A stretch of 64,000 nt of DNA from Abyssibacter sp036156195 (GCA_036156195.1 JAYZUZ010000012.1:434001-498000), one strand, 5' to 3'; positions 17,282 to 25,795 are shown, numbered from the stretch's first letter. Numbers and translations are program-made. The notes: generated from the letters alone by a model not told the origin.

Positions 17282-17567
17282 TCGGAAATCGGCCAGAGCT
17301 ACTTCGGCGATCATCGATCATGCCACTCGCTGTTTTCCTGAAAATCGGGTTCGCGCCACCACCCTGAGCACCATGAATGTACGGTGACTGCGCAGAGGCA
17401 TTCGGGTTCTTCGCACCGCGCTTGCGGGTCTCTTGTACTTGCTCGCTAACGTCATTGAGCGCTTCTTGGAGGTGAGGCACGTAGCCCTTGCCGAGTAGCC
17501 ACGAAATCACCCCTGTCATCACATTGGCGATTGGCAGATAGACGAAGGCGGCGACCAGACCAATCAC
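17253..17567 (-). CDS. small membrane protein, last gene of the membrane operon
   Basis: 104 residues from a GTG start. One long hydrophobic segment (IGLVAAFVYLPIANVMTGVISWLLG, in one run near the N-terminus) is followed by a polar tail (VQETRKRGAKNPNAS, GGGANPIFRK). The hydrophobic segment seems to begin a few codons upstream of the GTG, so the true start may be non-standard. It overlaps the end of the LRAT-like gene by 29 nt, convergently. I do not recognise the family. Confidence 0.45.
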   Translation of the reverse strand: MIGLVAAFVYLPIANVMTGVISWLLGKGYVPHLQEALNDVSEQVQETRKRGAKNPNASAQSPYIHGAQGGGANPIFRKTASGMIDDRRSSSGRFPISVERVTRR

Positions 17568-17583
17568 TCCCCCGAGCAGCCAG

Positions 17584-17739
17584 CTATCTACCTTGTTCGT
17601 TCATGTACGCCGCGCCGAACAGAGGCAGCGCGAACGGCCCAACGTATGCGAGGAATACAATCACCGACCAAGCAACGTTCCAAACCAGTTTCCAGGCGAG
17701 GATGAACGGCATCGCGATCAACCCCAACAATACGTTCAT
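17584..17739 (-). CDS. 51-residue hydrophobic peptide
   Basis: A short frame with a strong ribosome site (AGGAGG 6-7 nt before the ATG at 17739). The product starts MNVLLGLIAMPFILAWK, has two membrane helices rich in Trp (WKLVWNVAWSVIVFL) and ends AAYMNEQGR. Located between two other small membrane protein genes of the same operon. Function unknown. Confidence 0.65.
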   Translation of the reverse strand: MNVLLGLIAMPFILAWKLVWNVAWSVIVFLAYVGPFALPLFGAAYMNEQGR

Positions 17740-17766
17740 ATATTCCTCCTAAGCCGGTATCCGGCT

Positions 17767-18144
17767 CTAGTCGTCGTACATAGGATGCGCGGGATTCAGC
17801 GGGTTGTGCGGCGCCAGGTCTTCGCGCGCTTTCCTCCCCGCGCGCTGAAGTTCTGGATTGTTGACCAAGGCGGCATCGACGATACCGAACGGCTTCTCGA
17901 AGCCGCCGCCCGCCAGCGCAAACAGAACACCGGACAGCCAGTTGAGCAGGCGATAGATGAGCGCTGCGCCGACGATCCCGAGCACGAGTCCGGACAACCA
18001 GTGGTCGCCCCGCTCTGCCGCCGTTGTCACGCCGACTATCGGCCAGACGATCCAGCCCAAAATCGCGATCGAGTAGCCGAGAAAGATCGCCAACGAGCAG
18101 GCCACCTGCCAAGCCACGATCATCAGCGTGAGCAGCAGCTTCAT
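17767..18144 (-). CDS. membrane protein, three or four helices
   Basis: 125 residues. N-terminal MKLLLTLMIVAWQVACSLAIF is a signal anchor; further helices are SIAILGWIVWPIVGV and LVLGIVGAALIYRLLNWLSGVLF. The C-terminal 35 residues are polar (RAGRKAREDLAPHNPLNPAHP). No family recognised. It lies 53 bp after the 49-residue gene and before the 51-residue gene, all on the minus strand. Confidence 0.6.
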   Translation of the reverse strand: MKLLLTLMIVAWQVACSLAIFLGYSIAILGWIVWPIVGVTTAAERGDHWLSGLVLGIVGAALIYRLLNWLSGVLFALAGGGFEKPFGIVDAALVNNPELQRAGRKAREDLAPHNPLNPAHPMYDD

Positions 18145-18197
18145 CGCGCGCTTTGGCTTGGCAGCAAGTCAGCGTTCGTCAACATCGCGGCGCGCCT

Positions 18198-18347
18198 TCA
18201 CCAGGCGAAATAGAGCATGGCGAGAACGGCCATGCATGCGCCAAGCAGCACGTTCCCGACGACTGCGCGGATGCCTGCCTCCGGTGCCCGCCCGTTGCCC
18301 GCGCGGCCATCCTCGCAATTCAGGCGTACTTTGCTCATCGTCATCAT
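18198..18347 (-). CDS. 49-residue single-helix membrane peptide
   Basis: Starts MMTMSKVRLNCEDG at 18347; the ATG overlaps the stop of the lipoprotein gene as ATGA, and GAGAGG lies 4 nt upstream, so it is translationally coupled. The C-terminal half is one membrane helix (VVGNVLLGACMAVLAMLYF). Function unknown. Confidence 0.6.
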   Translation of the reverse strand: MMTMSKVRLNCEDGRAGNGRAPEAGIRAVVGNVLLGACMAVLAMLYFAW

Positions 18348-19318
18348 TCGCCTCTCAGCCCTGCGGTGTCGAACTGCGGATCTGCGAGCAGCGAGTCCCA
18401 CGTGAACTGTCCGGCATCAGACGCGAAGCTGCCTGCGGCCCTTACCTCGAAGTCGACCAGGCCATCCGTGTTCGCCATGTCAGCAACGATGTCCGGCTGA
18501 TCTGGCGTGATTGAACGGCGGTAGATGAACTCTCCGCCTGTCGGCACGCCCAGCGACATTGCACCGACACCATCGGCAACCGGCACAGGCGTCGGAGACA
18601 GCGCGGTCACCCGCATGTCCGGGTCGTTCGCACTGTTGAAATCCAGGCTCGCTTCGGTGAACTGACCCGCTAACTCAGACACGTCCAGACTGAAGGTCAG
18701 CGTGTTCGTCTGAGCACTGTTCGCGATGCCGAACGACTCACCGGTCGGCGCGGTCAGCGATGAGAAAGGAGTGATTCGGGCATCGACTGCGTAGTCCCCG
18801 GAGACGCTGTTCGTGTTGACGATGGTATCGCCCCCGTCGAGCTGGAAGCGCGTGCCGGCGATGGTGAGTTCCGCGTCCCAGCTCGGCCGCCAGAAGCCCT
18901 GGGAGTCGCGCTGGTCTTCGCGGAGCTGGCCGTCGAATGTCCCGTCGATCTCGCCGATAGTTTCGACGCAGTTCTCGTAGGTGTAAGTCACCCGGTCATC
19001 GATGGTGTCCGAGCCCGGAAAGAAGGTCACGCTCACCGTCCCGCCCCCGCTGCATCCAAGCACGGCACCGTCGTTGTCGCGCCACTCGTCCGGCGAACGG
19101 AGCGTGACCAACAGAACAGACATGACCTGTTGCCAACTGCTGTAGATCGCCGCCGAGCGGCGCGCCTCGTTCTGCGCCAGGTTCGGAACGACGGTTGGCC
19201 CACTGGCTCCCTCGTCACCCGAGCCGGAGCACCCTGAAAGTAAGCCAAGCGCAAAGACTGCGGTAAGAACCGGCCAGATCGCCAAACGCCCGCATTGATA
19301 CATATAGAAACCACTCAC
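18344..19318 (-). CDS. lipoprotein of unknown function
   Basis: 324 residues. The N-terminal LTAVFALGLLSGC is a lipoprotein signal with lipobox LLSGC (Cys about 30), followed by a Gly/Ser linker. The mature part is rich in beta strands with repeated D/T/G-rich turns (GDTIVNTNSVSGDY, SLDFNSANDPDMR), like an extracytoplasmic beta-sandwich or barrel-like domain. Cys pairs occur at LGCSGGG and YENCVET. It starts with an ATGA overlap after the 213-residue membrane protein, and the 49-residue gene is coupled to its end. No family recognised. Confidence 0.7.
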   Translation of the reverse strand: MSGFYMYQCGRLAIWPVLTAVFALGLLSGCSGSGDEGASGPTVVPNLAQNEARRSAAIYSSWQQVMSVLLVTLRSPDEWRDNDGAVLGCSGGGTVSVTFFPGSDTIDDRVTYTYENCVETIGEIDGTFDGQLREDQRDSQGFWRPSWDAELTIAGTRFQLDGGDTIVNTNSVSGDYAVDARITPFSSLTAPTGESFGIANSAQTNTLTFSLDVSELAGQFTEASLDFNSANDPDMRVTALSPTPVPVADGVGAMSLGVPTGGEFIYRRSITPDQPDIVADMANTDGLVDFEVRAAGSFASDAGQFTWDSLLADPQFDTAGLRGE

Positions 19319-19956
19319 GCTGCACCCCCTGCCTCTCGGGCAGCGTCGTTGTCACGGCGAAGGCGGTATACGGCTTCCGCCACTTGGGTTCGCACGGCGC
19401 TGTTCACGGCAACGGATTTCAGGAACCAAGCGCACGCGCCGCAGCTCGCCGCGAGGATCCACAGGTACGGTTCGGAGGCGCCATGTCCGGTCAAGACCGC
19501 ACCGATGATGCCCACACAGGCCGCGCCCAGCGCATGCAGCGGCATCAGGGCCGCATCCGGTACGGCGCTGCTCAGTTCCGCTTGGCTCAATTCGAAGACC
19601 GCGTTGGTCGTCACGTTGCGGACGGCGATCAACTGCCAATCCCCTCCCTTCTCCGGTCGGGCGTACAACAATGAAAGTTCGTCGCCCCGCTGCGCGTCAG
19701 TCGCATCATTGCGTAGACGCAGTGTCACGGCTCGCTTGTGGCGCGCCGACCAAACGCGGATGTTCTCGCATGGCTCGTCGGGCAGACGAATCCAGCGATG
19801 GCCACTTTGTCCGTAGATGCCGATCGAGCCGGTGACTACTCGGCGGTAGCGAGCACGCGCCCAGGATTTGACTCCCTTCACACGGACGGACTGGGTCGAG
19901 AAGCGGAGTTGGGTGCCGGGCTTCTCGTGGCCGGCTGGGACTGCTTCGTTGGACAT
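19315..19956 (-). CDS. first gene of membrane operon, two C-terminal helices
   Basis: 213 residues from ATG 19956, which has AAAGGAGGAG 8 nt upstream; the frame is open further but nothing supports a longer product. The first 130 residues are cytoplasmic, basic and strand-rich (QLRFSTQSVRVKGVKSW, RWIRLPDEPCENIRVW). Two helices follow (ALGAACVGIIGAVLTG, LWILAASCGACAWFL). I do not recognise it. Leads an operon of six genes down to 17253, divergent from the XRE gene at 20064. Confidence 0.65.
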   Translation of the reverse strand: MSNEAVPAGHEKPGTQLRFSTQSVRVKGVKSWARARYRRVVTGSIGIYGQSGHRWIRLPDEPCENIRVWSARHKRAVTLRLRNDATDAQRGDELSLLYARPEKGGDWQLIAVRNVTTNAVFELSQAELSSAVPDAALMPLHALGAACVGIIGAVLTGHGASEPYLWILAASCGACAWFLKSVAVNSAVRTQVAEAVYRLRRDNDAAREAGGAA

Positions 19957-19980
19957 GCGTATCTCTCCTCCTTTGTAAAT

Positions 19981-20019
19981 CGAGCCTCCCGGGCTCGTAC
20001 GCAGTCCGTTAATTATAAT
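19981..20019. promoter_or_regulatory. divergent promoter region and leader hairpin
   Basis: A run of A/T (20010-20032) contains TATAAT on both strands (20014-20019 plus, 20012-20017 minus), matching promoters for the XRE gene and for the minus-strand membrane operon. A 6-bp hairpin (CGAGCC/GGCTCG, 19981-19997) sits in the leader of the membrane operon just before its ribosome site. Confidence 0.5.
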
Positions 20020-20063
20020 ATATATTTGATTTTCCGAATCTCCGTACAGCGCACGCTTTGGCC

Positions 20064-20297
20064 ATGCCAGGGCGGTCGCCAACACTGCGGAATATTCTCG
20101 GAGCCAACGTCCGACGGCTTCGTCGCGCGCGCGGATGGACGCAGATACAACTCGCCGTGCATTGCGACATGACGCAGGTCTACGTGTCATACATCGAAGG
20201 CAGCAAGCACGCGGCCACGGTCGACATGATCGATAAGCTTGCCGAGGCGTTGGAAGTCTCTGCTGCCGACTTGCTGACCCCTGCAAACCCGAAATAG
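20064..20297 (+). CDS. XRE-family transcription regulator
   Basis: 77 residues, a stand-alone HTH_3 domain: LRNILGANVRRLRRARGWTQ, then IQLAVHCDMTQVYVSYIEGSKH and DKLAEALEVSAADLL. The ATG at 20064 is chosen over a TTG six bases earlier. It is divergent from the membrane/lipoprotein operon and is its probable repressor. Confidence 0.85.
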   Translation: MPGRSPTLRNILGANVRRLRRARGWTQIQLAVHCDMTQVYVSYIEGSKHAATVDMIDKLAEALEVSAADLLTPANPK

Positions 20298-20324
20298 CCG
20301 CCCGGCGGATCTCCGCCGGGCGGC
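20297..20324. terminator. strong hairpin between convergent genes
   Basis: A 12-13-bp perfect GC-rich stem (CCGCCCGGCGGA 298-309, TCCGCCGGGCGG 312-323) lies at the stop of the XRE gene and 40 bp past the end of the convergent 320-residue protein gene. Probably a bidirectional terminator; no long U-tract. Confidence 0.65.
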
Positions 20325-20365
20325 CTGGTTAACACCTCGGTTCAGTCGGTAGTTCGTCCTTTTAG

Positions 20366-21328
20366 CTAGCGCTTCTTCTTGCAGGACAACTTCCGCCGTT
20401 TGGGCTCGAGAGTCTTGGCGTTCTCCGCCTCGAAAAGCAGCACATCCACGCGAAGGTGGGCCGAGTTGCGAAGGGGGAACCAACTCTTCTCACCCGCCTC
20501 AAGGCGCCGCTGGCACAAGCTCATCCGGTAGGTCGGACAGCCACGAATCGCCAGCGTACGAGGCTTGAGCGTGAACTCCAGCGGCAAGGGCTTCAGCGGC
20601 TGCTTCTTGCGCTGGTTCTTGAGGGTCGTCTTGGTCTTCTGGCCATGCTTCCAGCACTGCTGCATATAGACCTGAAGCTGAAAGATTTGGTCTCGAATCC
20701 CGCGCGCACCAGGGGCCGAATTCAAAGACCAGACTGCCTGGCGCAACGCCCGCTTGTTGTTCTTGAGACGCGCCGAACCGACCGCCTGCCTGATGCGCCG
20801 CTTCCAGAACTGGAAGCACGCCGACGTCATCCGCCAAGTCCACGTGGTCTCGTTGTAGCGGCGCCCGTCTTTCGCAGCCTTTTCACGAGCCTTTTTGGAC
20901 ACCGGGAGGCGAACGAGTTCGTAGTCCTCCCCCATCGTCAAACGCCCCTCCTTGGTCCGGACGTCCAGCCAAGTCTCGGTGCACGATTCGGGCACCGACC
21001 CAGCCGTACGCAACAGCCAATACTGCAGCTTGCTAGTGCCCGCAATCGGGTAGAAAAACAGGCTCACCTGCGCCCGCCCAGCGGCCTTGCGATGACTGCG
21101 CGTAGACGCACTAGCGGTCATCTCGTAACGCTCATCCATCTTGCGAGCAAAGCGCAACGCGTTCGTCAGTTCGGCCTCACCCTGCACCGCAAAGAGGTGG
21201 TCGCTCCCGTTTGCGACGCACAGCCCGATGCGCTGCATTGTGATGGCCTTGCTCTTAAGAATATGTGGGTCGAGCTTGCTCGGCATAGTGGCCGAAGACG
21301 CAGCGATCTGCTTGGAAGGAATCATCAT
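20366..21328 (-). CDS. basic protein of unknown function
   Basis: 320 residues starting at ATG-ATG 21328 with GGAG 8 nt upstream. The protein is very basic, mostly in the second half (KKAREKAAKDGRRYNE, WKRRIRQAVGSARLKNNKRAL, TKTTLKNQRKKQ, and a tail ending RRKLSCKKKR), and rich in Trp in the middle (TTWTWRMTS). No RT, transposase, relaxase or nuclease motif was recognised. It is divergent from a long structured non-coding region and could be an RNA- or DNA-binding partner of it, or a replication-type protein of a past plasmid. Confidence 0.6.
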   Translation of the reverse strand: MMIPSKQIAASSATMPSKLDPHILKSKAITMQRIGLCVANGSDHLFAVQGEAELTNALRFARKMDERYEMTASASTRSHRKAAGRAQVSLFFYPIAGTSKLQYWLLRTAGSVPESCTETWLDVRTKEGRLTMGEDYELVRLPVSKKAREKAAKDGRRYNETTWTWRMTSACFQFWKRRIRQAVGSARLKNNKRALRQAVWSLNSAPGARGIRDQIFQLQVYMQQCWKHGQKTKTTLKNQRKKQPLKPLPLEFTLKPRTLAIRGCPTYRMSLCQRRLEAGEKSWFPLRNSAHLRVDVLLFEAENAKTLEPKRRKLSCKKKR

Positions 21329-21345
21329 TTTTCTTCTCCAATCTG

Positions 21346-21384
21346 TGAGTGAAATGGCTGCCCCGATTGGCACCCAATCACTCA
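21346..21384. promoter_or_regulatory. nested palindromes between the basic protein gene and the structured RNA
   Basis: TGAGTGA (21346-21352) and TCACTCA (21378-21384) enclose GATTGG-CAC-CCAATC (21365-21379). Located 18-56 bp before the start codon of the minus-strand gene, in the divergent space in front of the candidate RNA. Operator or leader hairpin. Confidence 0.45.
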
Positions 21385-21399
21385 TAGGTCGGAGTCCGG

Positions 21400-23075
21400 A
21401 CACGCGCGGCTAGCGCCGACGAACACGCCCGGAAATACGGCCACTCGCTATTGTTTTGGGCCTCCAGCGGTTGTGACCGGATCGACCAGATCCGGTAGGC
21501 ACCCGGTGTCAGGTTCGCGGCCCAGAGGGCCGTGACAATGACAACGTCAAAACACGCCGTGCAATCGCACTTATAAGGCGAAGCCTTATCAGGGCAATTG
21601 CACTCATTGAGATTCCTAGGCGCCGATGGCGCCAGAACCGAGCGGCTGCGGGCCGAGCAGGCTCAAAGACGCTCCAGCCGCCTTTCGGCTGGGCGCGAAG
21701 CGACCTGCCGAAAGGCCGCCGACGTGACGACCCGCCTACCGTTCATCGGGTGGTTCGGAGAAGCAACGCCGAAACGGGACGGTTTGTCCGGAGGCCGACC
21801 TATGGATAGGCGGACTCCCATGCCACGGGGTCGCAACCACGAGAATCAGCTCGGGTTGCCACCCCGAGCCACGAGTCAGAAGGCCTCAGATGATCAGCAC
21901 CAATGACGGTGAGCCACTGATCCCTGATGCCCGAGCAGTCGGTGTAGCGGAGTGCCTCTTAATGGAGCTCGCTGCGCTGCTACGGGGGCTGGAGGCGTAG
22001 CTGCCTCCTTCTACCCAATCGCATTACGAATAGGTCAAATTTGTAGATTGGGCGACGCGGACATGGGTGCTGCGGAACGACGTTGTGGAATCAGCGTCGG
22101 TAACGCAGTGGCTGGCGGGTATCTGCTTCAGACAGATGCCCGGCAGGCTGAGGACAAGGATGCCTCATCCCCCGCCGTGCGTGATAGTGGGTCTTAACCC
22201 CACCGAGGGGATGCTCGCGCCATAGCAGCGTAGGGTATGTAACCTCGACCAAACACAGGGCCACCTTGGGTTCAACAACCGTCTGAAATGGCGACAAAAA
22301 ACCCTTCAATGGTCGCGCGCAACCGCTTACGGGCGGCGTTGCGGCGAGCCAACGAGCCCCTCATCGCGAGAGCCAAATGATGGGGTTGGTGGATAGCTTA
22401 ACTGTGTAAAAGCATCCGACATGCTGGATGCAATTTGGTAAGTGACATGTAGTAATGGCCGTGACCTTCGGGGTCTGGATGTAGGAGTGGTCAGATAGTG
22501 TGGTACCGGAGATGCTTTGGAATCTCGGTCCCGGGAAGAAGCCGCAGAGCGATCTGCGTCAATGTGAGGTTGAAATCTCACTGCCTATCTGACTAGCCAG
22601 CGGCGCATGTTTCGACACGTAAGGCTAACGCGGGAACTTCGACAGGCAACTGTCGGAGGGGAGCTTCGGCAAGTAGGGGTGACAGGAAGGTGGGTGTCGA
22701 TACATCCGAAGTACTCACCGAGGTCGTTTGCGTGGCAGCGCGACCGATAAACCCGAAAGCTGGAACCGACTGCGACGACGACCACCGGGCCTGTGCCTGG
22801 CGGTCGGCCCTTCGGGGCCACGTGGTAAAGCGCTGGCAACCGGTGAAACGGGGACAGCGATCAATGCAGGGTTGGCGCCCTGCTCATGGCAAACATAGGA
22901 GGACGACGGCGTAGTGCCGAGCGACGCTCGGCATGAGGCCGAGCGGTGGAGCGAACCACCCGAAAAACAGCGGTGCGTATCAGCGATCCGTCAGGACATA
23001 ATCGCTGAGCATCTTCGGGCGGGGACGCCCATAGGACACAGTAAGAACCCTTAGGGGAGGGCTTCGGCCCTCCCC
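21400..23075 (+). ncRNA. candidate giant structured RNA (about 1.6 kb)
   Basis: No plausible gene lies in this stretch; frames are short and their residues random. Instead there are many perfect stems whose loops favour plus-strand RNA: GTGCAAT/ATTGCAC (21559-21603) enclosing ATAAGGC-GAA-GCCTTAT; GGGGT/ACCCC, CAACC/GGTTG and CGAG/CTCG nested at 21827-21865; CCCAATC/GATTGGG (22014-22052); GTCAGATAG/CTATCTGAC (22490-22593) closing a multi-branch region that contains GCAGA-GCGA-TCTGC (GNRA loop); GGCCC-UUCG-GGGCC (22806-22819); TGCCGAG/CTCGGCA (22915-22933); GGTGG/CCACC (22945-22960); and GGGGAGGGC-UUCG-GCCCTCCCC (23054-23075), the likely 3' end. Size and style recall the giant RNAs of phages and islands (GOLLD, ROOL, OLE), but I cannot assign a class. 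No group II intron domain V was seen. Ends are approximate; 23076-23211 shows nothing. Confidence 0.65.
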
Positions 23076-23211
23076 GCTTGGGACTGGTTTCTGAAGGTCG
23101 GCAATCAGCCCAAAGCGGCCGTTCTACCCGCTACTAATTTCGTCCGTGCTAACTGGGCCGTACCCAATGGCACAGATCAGACAGAGATTTGATCGCAACT
23201 GGTGGGCTGTG

Positions 23212-24624
23212 TCATCCCGCGCAACACGACAATTGCGATACATCACGCTGAAACGTCTGCGCGCACAGCTTGATGGCCTCGGCGTACACGAGATAAGGAA
23301 ACAACATCCCGGCGAGCTGTTCCACGGTCAGCCGCTGGCTGATCGCCAAGGCCGCGATCTGAATGATCTCGCCCGCCTCCGGTGCCAGTATCTGCGCCCC
23401 GATCAGCACGCGGGATTCAGCGTCGATCACCAGCTTGATGAAACCGCGCTCATCAAAGTTGGCCAGTGCCCGTGGCACCTGATCCATTTCAAGCCTGCGG
23501 GAATCCACCTCAAGGCCTTGCTGCTCGGCCTGGGTTTCGCTCAAACCCACCGTGGCCACCTGCGGGTCGGTGAAGATCACCGCCGGCATCGCCGACAGAT
23601 CGAGTGTGGATGCAATGCCGTGCATGGCGTCTGCCGCGCGCGTGCCGCCGGCGGCTGCCACATAGACGAACTGCGGCAGCGTGGTGCAATCACCCGTGGC
23701 GTAGATGTCCGGTGCTGAAGTTCGCAGGCGTTCATCGACCAGAATCGCGCCGGTGCGGTCGCTTTCCACTCCGGCCGCGCCCAGGCGCAATACTTCTGTG
23801 TTGGGCCGCCGCCCCGTTGCGATCAGTAAACGCTCCGCGACCAAGGCCTCATCACCGACATTGACGGTAAACAATGCGCCGTCATGCGCAATCGAAGATG
23901 CCGTGGTATCCAGGCACACGTCGATGCCTTCGCCGCGCAAGTACGCACATAATCCGTCGCCCAGCGCCGGGTCTTCGGAGGACAACAAGCGGCTGCGTAC
24001 CAGCATGGTCACCTGGCTGCCCAGGCGGGCAAACGCCTGGGCCTGCTCGACAGCGACCACGGAGCCACCAATCACGATCAGTCGCGGTGGGCACTCGCCG
24101 CTGCGCATGGCCTGCGTCGAGGTCCAGAACGGCGTGCCCGGCAGGCCCTTGATGCTCGGAATGGCCGGGGACGCGCCACTGGCAATCAGAATCAGGTCAG
24201 GCGCAATGTGTTGATCACCGTGGTCCGTTCGCACAGTGAGCGATTTTGGTCCATCAAACCAGGCTTCTCCGCGAAGCAAGGTGATGGCGTCTTGCTCATC
24301 GATGATGCGCTGGTACTTGCTCTGACGCAGTTCGGCCACGCGTCGCTCGCGTTGCTGCATCAATCGCAGCGGGTCAATGTCGGCCTCGGCCGTGTTCAGT
24401 CCCTCGAACGGCACGTGGCGTCTGTCGTGCGCAAGCTGCGCGGTGCGAATCATGATCTTGGAGGGCACGCAGCCCACGTTGACGCAGGTGCCGCCGATGA
24501 CTTCGCCGCGTTCGACCATCGTCACTCGTGCACCCAGTTCGGCAGCACGGATGGCACACGCAAAGGCACCCGAGCCACTCCCGATGATGGCGATATGCAG
24601 TGTTTCTGATGTCGCGTCAGTCAT
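23212..24624 (-). CDS. merA: mercuric reductase
   Basis: 470 residues, the short form without the N-terminal HMA domain. The FAD-binding GSGSGAFACAIRA, the redox pair GGTCVNVGCVPSK (Cys47, Cys52), the NAD-binding VIGGSVVAVEQAQ, the ATGDCT motif and the C-terminal Hg-delivery pair LSCCAG (Cys467, Cys468) are all present. It reduces Hg(II) to volatile Hg(0) with NADPH in the cytoplasm. The start overlaps the merP stop (ATGA). Last gene of merTPA, read from the MerR-type promoter at 25331-25361. Confidence 0.95.
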   Translation of the reverse strand: MTDATSETLHIAIIGSGSGAFACAIRAAELGARVTMVERGEVIGGTCVNVGCVPSKIMIRTAQLAHDRRHVPFEGLNTAEADIDPLRLMQQRERRVAELRQSKYQRIIDEQDAITLLRGEAWFDGPKSLTVRTDHGDQHIAPDLILIASGASPAIPSIKGLPGTPFWTSTQAMRSGECPPRLIVIGGSVVAVEQAQAFARLGSQVTMLVRSRLLSSEDPALGDGLCAYLRGEGIDVCLDTTASSIAHDGALFTVNVGDEALVAERLLIATGRRPNTEVLRLGAAGVESDRTGAILVDERLRTSAPDIYATGDCTTLPQFVYVAAAGGTRAADAMHGIASTLDLSAMPAVIFTDPQVATVGLSETQAEQQGLEVDSRRLEMDQVPRALANFDERGFIKLVIDAESRVLIGAQILAPEAGEIIQIAALAISQRLTVEQLAGMLFPYLVYAEAIKLCAQTFQRDVSQLSCCAG

Positions 24625-24914
24625 TGATCGCCCTGCACCATTGTCGCTGGATAGCCATTTGCCGCGCTTGCAGCGGCGATGGCCTGCGGATCGGCGAGCG
24701 TATCGTCATACGTCACGATGGCTCGGCGCTGCTTGTAAGACACCTCCACGTCCTGCACGCCCTCGACACTATTCATCGATTGTTTGACGATGTATCGACA
24801 GCCCGCACAGGTCATCTTGTCGATGTCGAAGGTGGCGACAGCCTCTGCTGCATTCGCTCCAAACGGCAGCAAGGCGGCAAGCAGAAATACGCCTATAGCA
24901 ATTGTTCTGGTCAT
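24621..24914 (-). CDS. merP: periplasmic mercury-binding protein
   Basis: 97 residues: a signal peptide (FLLAALLPFGANA) and one HMA domain with KMTCAGC (Cys36, Cys39; usually GMTCxxC). It binds Hg(II) in the periplasm and passes it to MerT. Sits between merT (28 bp upstream) and merA (4-nt overlap). Confidence 0.92.
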   Translation of the reverse strand: MTRTIAIGVFLLAALLPFGANAAEAVATFDIDKMTCAGCRYIVKQSMNSVEGVQDVEVSYKQRRAIVTYDDTLADPQAIAAASAANGYPATMVQGDQ

Positions 24915-24942
24915 GATCGTGATCTCCGAGTCGTGACTGCCT

Positions 24943-25302
24943 TCATGCGTCCAGCAGCGGTGCCAGCCATGGGAATGCCAGCGCCAGCAGTGTCAATGCG
25001 GTTGCGATCATCAAGATGGATTTGAGCAGCCATCCGGGCTGACGCTCGGCGCAGTCCTCGGACGCACAGACCTTGGGTGCCCGGAACCAGACCTGGTAGT
25101 GACCCAGCGCCAGCAAAATCAGTGTCACACCGAGGAAATACGGCTGGTATGGCGCCAGCACGCTCAACTGCCCCAGCCATGCACCGCCCAGCCCCAGGCT
25201 AAAGAACAACAGCGGCAGAATGCAGCAGCTAGACGCGGCGATTGCGCCGACCAATCCGCCTGTCGTAAGCCATGTAGATTTTCGGTGTGTGGGAGCTTGC
25301 AT
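24943..25302 (-). CDS. merT: mercury transport protein
   Basis: 119 residues with three membrane helices. The Cys pair in helix 1 (ASSCCILP, Cys26-Cys27) and the cytoplasmic pair (VCASEDC, Cys79 and Cys84) are the Hg relay sites of MerT. I chose ATG 25302 (MQAPTHRKST); a longer frame from 25371 would cover the promoter. First gene of the mer operon. Confidence 0.93.
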   Translation of the reverse strand: MQAPTHRKSTWLTTGGLVGAIAASSCCILPLLFFSLGLGGAWLGQLSVLAPYQPYFLGVTLILLALGHYQVWFRAPKVCASEDCAERQPGWLLKSILMIATALTLLALAFPWLAPLLDA

Positions 25303-25330
25303 CGCAGTCTTGCTGGGGAACCTGCGGGCT

Positions 25331-25361
25331 ACGATGCAGTCTGTAACCGTTACAAGGTCAA
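25331..25361 (-). promoter_or_regulatory. MerR-controlled mer promoter
   Basis: On the minus strand TTGACC (25356-25361) and CATCGT (25331-25336) are separated by exactly 19 bp, the long spacer typical of MerR-type promoters. The spacer contains the palindrome GTAACGGTTAC (25343-25353). It lies between merT and the divergent merR, 24 bp before the merR start, so it would also autoregulate merR. Confidence 0.75.
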
Positions 25362-25384
25362 GCCCTCGCAATCAAGCAACCACG

Positions 25385-25795
25385 ATGTCAGCAACCACCT
25401 CGATCACCATAGGAGACGCCGCCCGGCGCAGCGGCATCTCTCCAGAGTCCATTCGGCATTACGAGCGAATCGGCCTGCTACCCAGTCCCGTGCGTGGTGA
25501 CAATGGCTATCGCTACTTCTCCCAGGAAACGCTTGACCGGCTGGCGACTATCCGGGCCTGGCGAGACATCGGCATGTCGCTGGACGAGATTCGCGAGCTG
25601 AGCGCCGCCACTGAAGGCGAAGAGATGCGGTGCGAGACCGTGCAGCGCCAGTTGCTGGCACATGCCGATGAGGTCCGCAGCAGGATTCAGTCGCTAAAGG
25701 CGCTGGAGTCCCGGCTCAGACGCTTGGCGTCGGAGTGCGATCCGAGCCGCGACGAGTGCCCGGTTGTTCGTCAGATGGGTCGCTCTTCACTGTAA
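25385..25795 (+). CDS. merR: MerR-family metal-responsive regulator
   Basis: 136 residues from ATG 25385. N-terminal winged HTH of the MerR type (ITIGDAARRSGISPESIRHYERIGLL), a coiled-coil dimerisation helix, and metal-binding Cys83 (EMRCETV), Cys118 and Cys125 (ECDPSRDEC). Hg-type MerR has 8 residues between the last two Cys; here there are 6, so metal specificity may differ, but the divergent merTPA operon argues for Hg(II). It should bind the 19-bp-spacer promoter and twist it on metal binding. Confidence 0.88.
   Translation: MSATTSITIGDAARRSGISPESIRHYERIGLLPSPVRGDNGYRYFSQETLDRLATIRAWRDIGMSLDEIRELSAATEGEEMRCETVQRQLLAHADEVRSRIQSLKALESRLRRLASECDPSRDECPVVRQMGRSSL

Noticed and set aside
21598..22914. 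Short frames inside the structured region (for example 21598-21906, 21952-22197, 22690-22914)
   Set aside because: No ribosome sites or recognisable sequence; the perfect stems with UUCG/GNRA loops fit RNA rather than protein.
21400..23075. ORF-less group II intron as explanation of the structured region
   Set aside because: I could not find a domain V-like hairpin with its conserved catalytic triad and bulge, nor a reverse transcriptase; kept only as a possibility for a covariance-model search.
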